Position numbers and translations under genes: made by a program. A stretch of 22,903 bases of DNA from assembly GCA_947176055.1 (NCBI GenBank), contig CAMWPE010000008.1:1-22903 (forward strand). Reading direction: 5' to 3'. Positions 21,446 through 22,903 of the stretch are shown piece after piece (positions within the stretch are counted from its first letter, which is position 1; every line of letters starts with the position of its first letter). The notes beneath the pieces were generated by a model that had not been told where the DNA came from, made no database searches, and saw only the letters and a program-made list of their open reading frames with translations. The DNA comes from an uncultured Desulfovibrio sp. (lineage in GTDB: Bacteria > Desulfobacterota > Desulfovibrionia > Desulfovibrionales > Desulfovibrionaceae).

Positions 21446-22384
21446 ATGAATAGGAGATTTGGAGTCGAGCTTGAAATATCGGGAATCAGCCGTGAAAAAG
21501 CTCTGAAGGCGCTTAAAGCCGTCGGCGTCAAAGTTGAGGAGGAAACCTACAACCACCAGACAAAGCCGCATTGGAAGATTGTTCCGGACAGCTCAATTCA
21601 GGACGGCTTTGAAGTTGTCTCGCCGATCCTGCATGGCGAAGCCGGCCTCGAAAAGGTCGAGATCGTCGCCCGCGCTCTTGAGGACGCCGGAGCCACAGCG
21701 AACAAATCCTGCGGCTTCCATGTTCATTTCGATATCGCCGGAATCAAGCTGGGAGCAATAAAAACCATAATTAGAAGATACGCGAAATTTGAGGACGATA
21801 TTGACGCTTTTATGCCGTCAAGCAGACGAGACAACGCCAACAAATACTGCTTATCCATGAAGAAAATTATGGGAGTAAACTTCGAAGAAGCCGGCTCCAT
21901 AGAGAGAATCGCGGCGATTCAAGGGTCGAGATATTACAAGGTCAATCTCGAGTCTTATCACAGGCACGGCACGATAGAATTCAGGCATCATTCCGGAACT
22001 TCAAACGCCGCTAAAATTTGCGGCTGGATCCGTTTTCTTGCCGAATTCATGGACGTGTGCGAAAAAATGGAAGTCGGCGAGCAAATTCAACCAGCCAGCC
22101 AACTCCAGCCAGCCAACAGGAAATTTCTCGAAGCGCTTTCCGGCAAAAATCCGGTCAGTCTGGATTATGTTTGCGAAAAACTCGGCTGGCTAAATCACAC
22201 GGCGCGATCCGCGTTGTCCAGACTACGCAAGGCCGGCTACGCGATAAAATCCGTCAAAACGAACGGCAAGACGCTTTATATTTATGAAGGAAAAAGCGAA
22301 GAGGACAGCCTGTGGGCAGGCATCTCGCAAAAGCTCGCGCTCTTTTATCAACGCAGGGCGGCGGTTCTCGCCGTCGCCGTTTAA
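21446..22384 (+). CDS. Phage amidoligase-family protein with C-terminal winged-helix-like domain
   Basis: 312 residues; AAGGAG before the ATG. Residues 1-~205 match the putative amidoligase family (Amidoligase_2, a COOH-NH2 ligase/glutamine synthetase-like fold). The N-terminal FGVELE (E8, E10) is followed by WKIVPDSSIQDGFEVVSPIL (E56), then SCGFHVHFD (His92, His94), a 'MPSSRRDN' segment (Arg127, Arg128), RYYKVNLES (Arg162) and GTIEFRHHSGT (Glu178, Arg180). These are the usual metal- and ATP-binding acids and basics, so the enzyme looks intact. From ~225 the sequence becomes a winged-helix-like unit (RKFLEALSGKNPVSLDYVCEKLGWLNHTARSALSRLRKAG.. TLYIYEGK), separated by a Q-P-A repeat linker (QIQPASQLQPAN). 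The family is thought to join a carboxylate to an amine on a peptide or small molecule; the substrate here is unknown. Confidence 0.8.
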   Translation: MNRRFGVELEISGISREKALKALKAVGVKVEEETYNHQTKPHWKIVPDSSIQDGFEVVSPILHGEAGLEKVEIVARALEDAGATANKSCGFHVHFDIAGIKLGAIKTIIRRYAKFEDDIDAFMPSSRRDNANKYCLSMKKIMGVNFEEAGSIERIAAIQGSRYYKVNLESYHRHGTIEFRHHSGTSNAAKICGWIRFLAEFMDVCEKMEVGEQIQPASQLQPANRKFLEALSGKNPVSLDYVCEKLGWLNHTARSALSRLRKAGYAIKSVKTNGKTLYIYEGKSEEDSLWAGISQKLALFYQRRAAVLAVAV

Positions 22385-22393
22385 GGAGGAACA

Positions 22394-22630
22394 ATGAAAT
22401 ACAGGTGTATGGACGGCTATGAAATCGAGGCGAAGGATTATCGGGAACTCGCGGTCAAGATGTGGCAAAGCATGTTCGATCCGAACCCTACCCTCGAGGA
22501 ATGGATGGAAGGATCGGCGAAGCGGGCGAAAATTTACAATTTGAGCGAAATCCGGACGGATACGGTGGATCATCACATGGAGGATCTCATAAAGGCCGGC
22601 TTTGTGTCGCCGGTAACAGATGGCGAATAA
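22394..22630 (+). CDS. Small conserved-style partner of the amidoligase gene
   Basis: 78 residues with AAGGAGG before the ATG. The pattern is an N-terminal strand (MKYRCMDGYEIEAKDYRELAVKMWQSMFDPNPTLEEWMEGSAKRAKIYN), then LSEIRTDTVDHHMEDLIKAGFVSPV. I recall small proteins with this layout next to phage amidoligase-like genes, so it is probably a functional partner, perhaps a carrier or substrate. No catalytic residues stand out. It ends 46 bases before the terminator. Confidence 0.6.
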   Translation: MKYRCMDGYEIEAKDYRELAVKMWQSMFDPNPTLEEWMEGSAKRAKIYNLSEIRTDTVDHHMEDLIKAGFVSPVTDGE

Positions 22631-22676
22631 AGGCGGGAACTGGCCGCGATAGCGGCGACGACTTACTTGATGGGAC

Positions 22677-22700
22677 GACCGTCTTCCGGACGGTCTTTTT
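22677..22700 (+). terminator. Rho-independent terminator after the amidoligase unit
   Basis: GACCGTC (22677-22683), loop TTCCG, GACGGTC (22689-22695), then TTTTTGTTT. It is a 7-bp perfect stem with a T tract. Confidence 0.85.
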
Positions 22701-22903
22701 GTTTAATTGCCGCGCATAGCGCGTACTGAATCGGGACGCGGACGATGTCTGGATTTACTATGATCTAGCGCAGGCAGTGGCGAGGGGAAAGGTTGCGTCC
22801 CCCCCCCGCCGACGGACTACGAGTCCGCCACGGCCCGGCGGATGCGCCAACATCCGCGAGTAACCGCCTGTTTTATGTCCTTGCGGACTGAAGCAGATTA
22901 GCG
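22701..22903. other. GC-rich, hairpin-rich end region with C9 tract, no gene seen
   Basis: A run of nine C (22799-22807) is followed by two perfect hairpins: CGGACT-acg-AGTCCG (22813-22827) and GCGGATG-cgccaa-CATCCGC (22838-22857). CCGCC (22825-22829) and GGCGG (22837-22841) can pair alternatively. A frame of 47 codons (22720-22863) without ATG/GTG start crosses the C tract (VWIYYDLAQAVARGK). No ribosome site is seen. It may be a noncoding RNA or the border of the phage with other DNA; the window ends too soon to tell. Confidence 0.4.

Noticed and set aside
18145..22903. Diversity-generating retroelement near the fibre genes
   Set aside because: No reverse transcriptase gene and no template/variable repeat pair differing at adenines was seen in the window.
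1..22903. CRISPR arrays, tRNA or rRNA genes
   Set aside because: No regularly spaced repeats or recognisable cloverleaf; hairpins at 22813-22857 lack tRNA loop features.

Overview
The window is the late structural region of a Mu-like, contractile-tailed temperate phage or prophage. It runs on the + strand from the end of the MuF-type minor head gene, through capsid, sheath, tube, tape measure and baseplate, to the tail fibres. The gene order follows Mu: F, I/Z, capsid, gp36, sheath L, tube M, chaperone with frameshift, tape measure, hub, spike, gp46, gp47, gp48, fibre. One difference is that the gpG-like gene lies beside gp36 instead of next to F. No replication, integration, lysis or host gene is visible, so the host cannot be named. 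The strong AGGAGG-type ribosome sites and the Mu-like content suggest a bacterium, probably Gram-negative. The structural part is GC-rich; positions 100-2260 are clearly more AT-rich and look like acquired cargo.

Layout. (1) 1-964: the 3' end of a MuF-type minor head protein that carries a C-terminal papain-fold (Tox-PL) toxin domain. A small overlapping gene follows, the probable immunity protein, then a perfect bidirectional terminator hairpin. (2) 980-2280: a minus-strand cargo island. It holds a small DUF5678-like protein, a retropepsin-like protease with a C-terminal SEC-C motif interrupted by an in-frame TAA, and a small unknown gene. Sigma70-like promoters can be seen for both transcription units. 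(3) 2281-5145: two small unknown proteins, the protease/scaffold I gene with a probable internal scaffold start, a decoration-like protein and the major capsid protein. (4) 5146-5552: a gap with a doubtful small ORF, inverted repeats and a CTAG-containing palindrome. (5) 5553-10025: head-tail completion genes, sheath, tube and tail assembly chaperone. (6) 10016-10022: a textbook -1 slippery heptamer, GGGAAAC, joining the chaperone to a 61-codon extension that ends at the tape-measure start. (7) 10207-17402: tape measure, baseplate hub, spike, wedge proteins and gpI-like tail protein. (8) 17421-21270: a tail-collar fibre, two fibres with paralogous N-termini, and a possible fibre-assembly gene, closed by a terminator at 21278-21306. 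(9) 21446-22630: an independent two-gene unit with a phage amidoligase-family protein carrying a C-terminal winged-helix-like tail and a small partner, ended by a terminator. (10) 22701-22903: GC-rich, hairpin-rich sequence with a C9 tract and no convincing gene.

Most structural genes overlap by 1-4 bases or are a few bases apart, as expected for one late operon. The sites that break this pattern (the cargo island, the gap at 5146-5552, the gap at 14958-15050 and the amidoligase unit) are the best places to look for regulation or accessory functions. The strongest single findings are the MuF-Tox-PL toxin/immunity pair, the complete programmed frameshift cassette, the split retropepsin-SEC-C gene, the duplicated fibre anchor, and the amidoligase unit.
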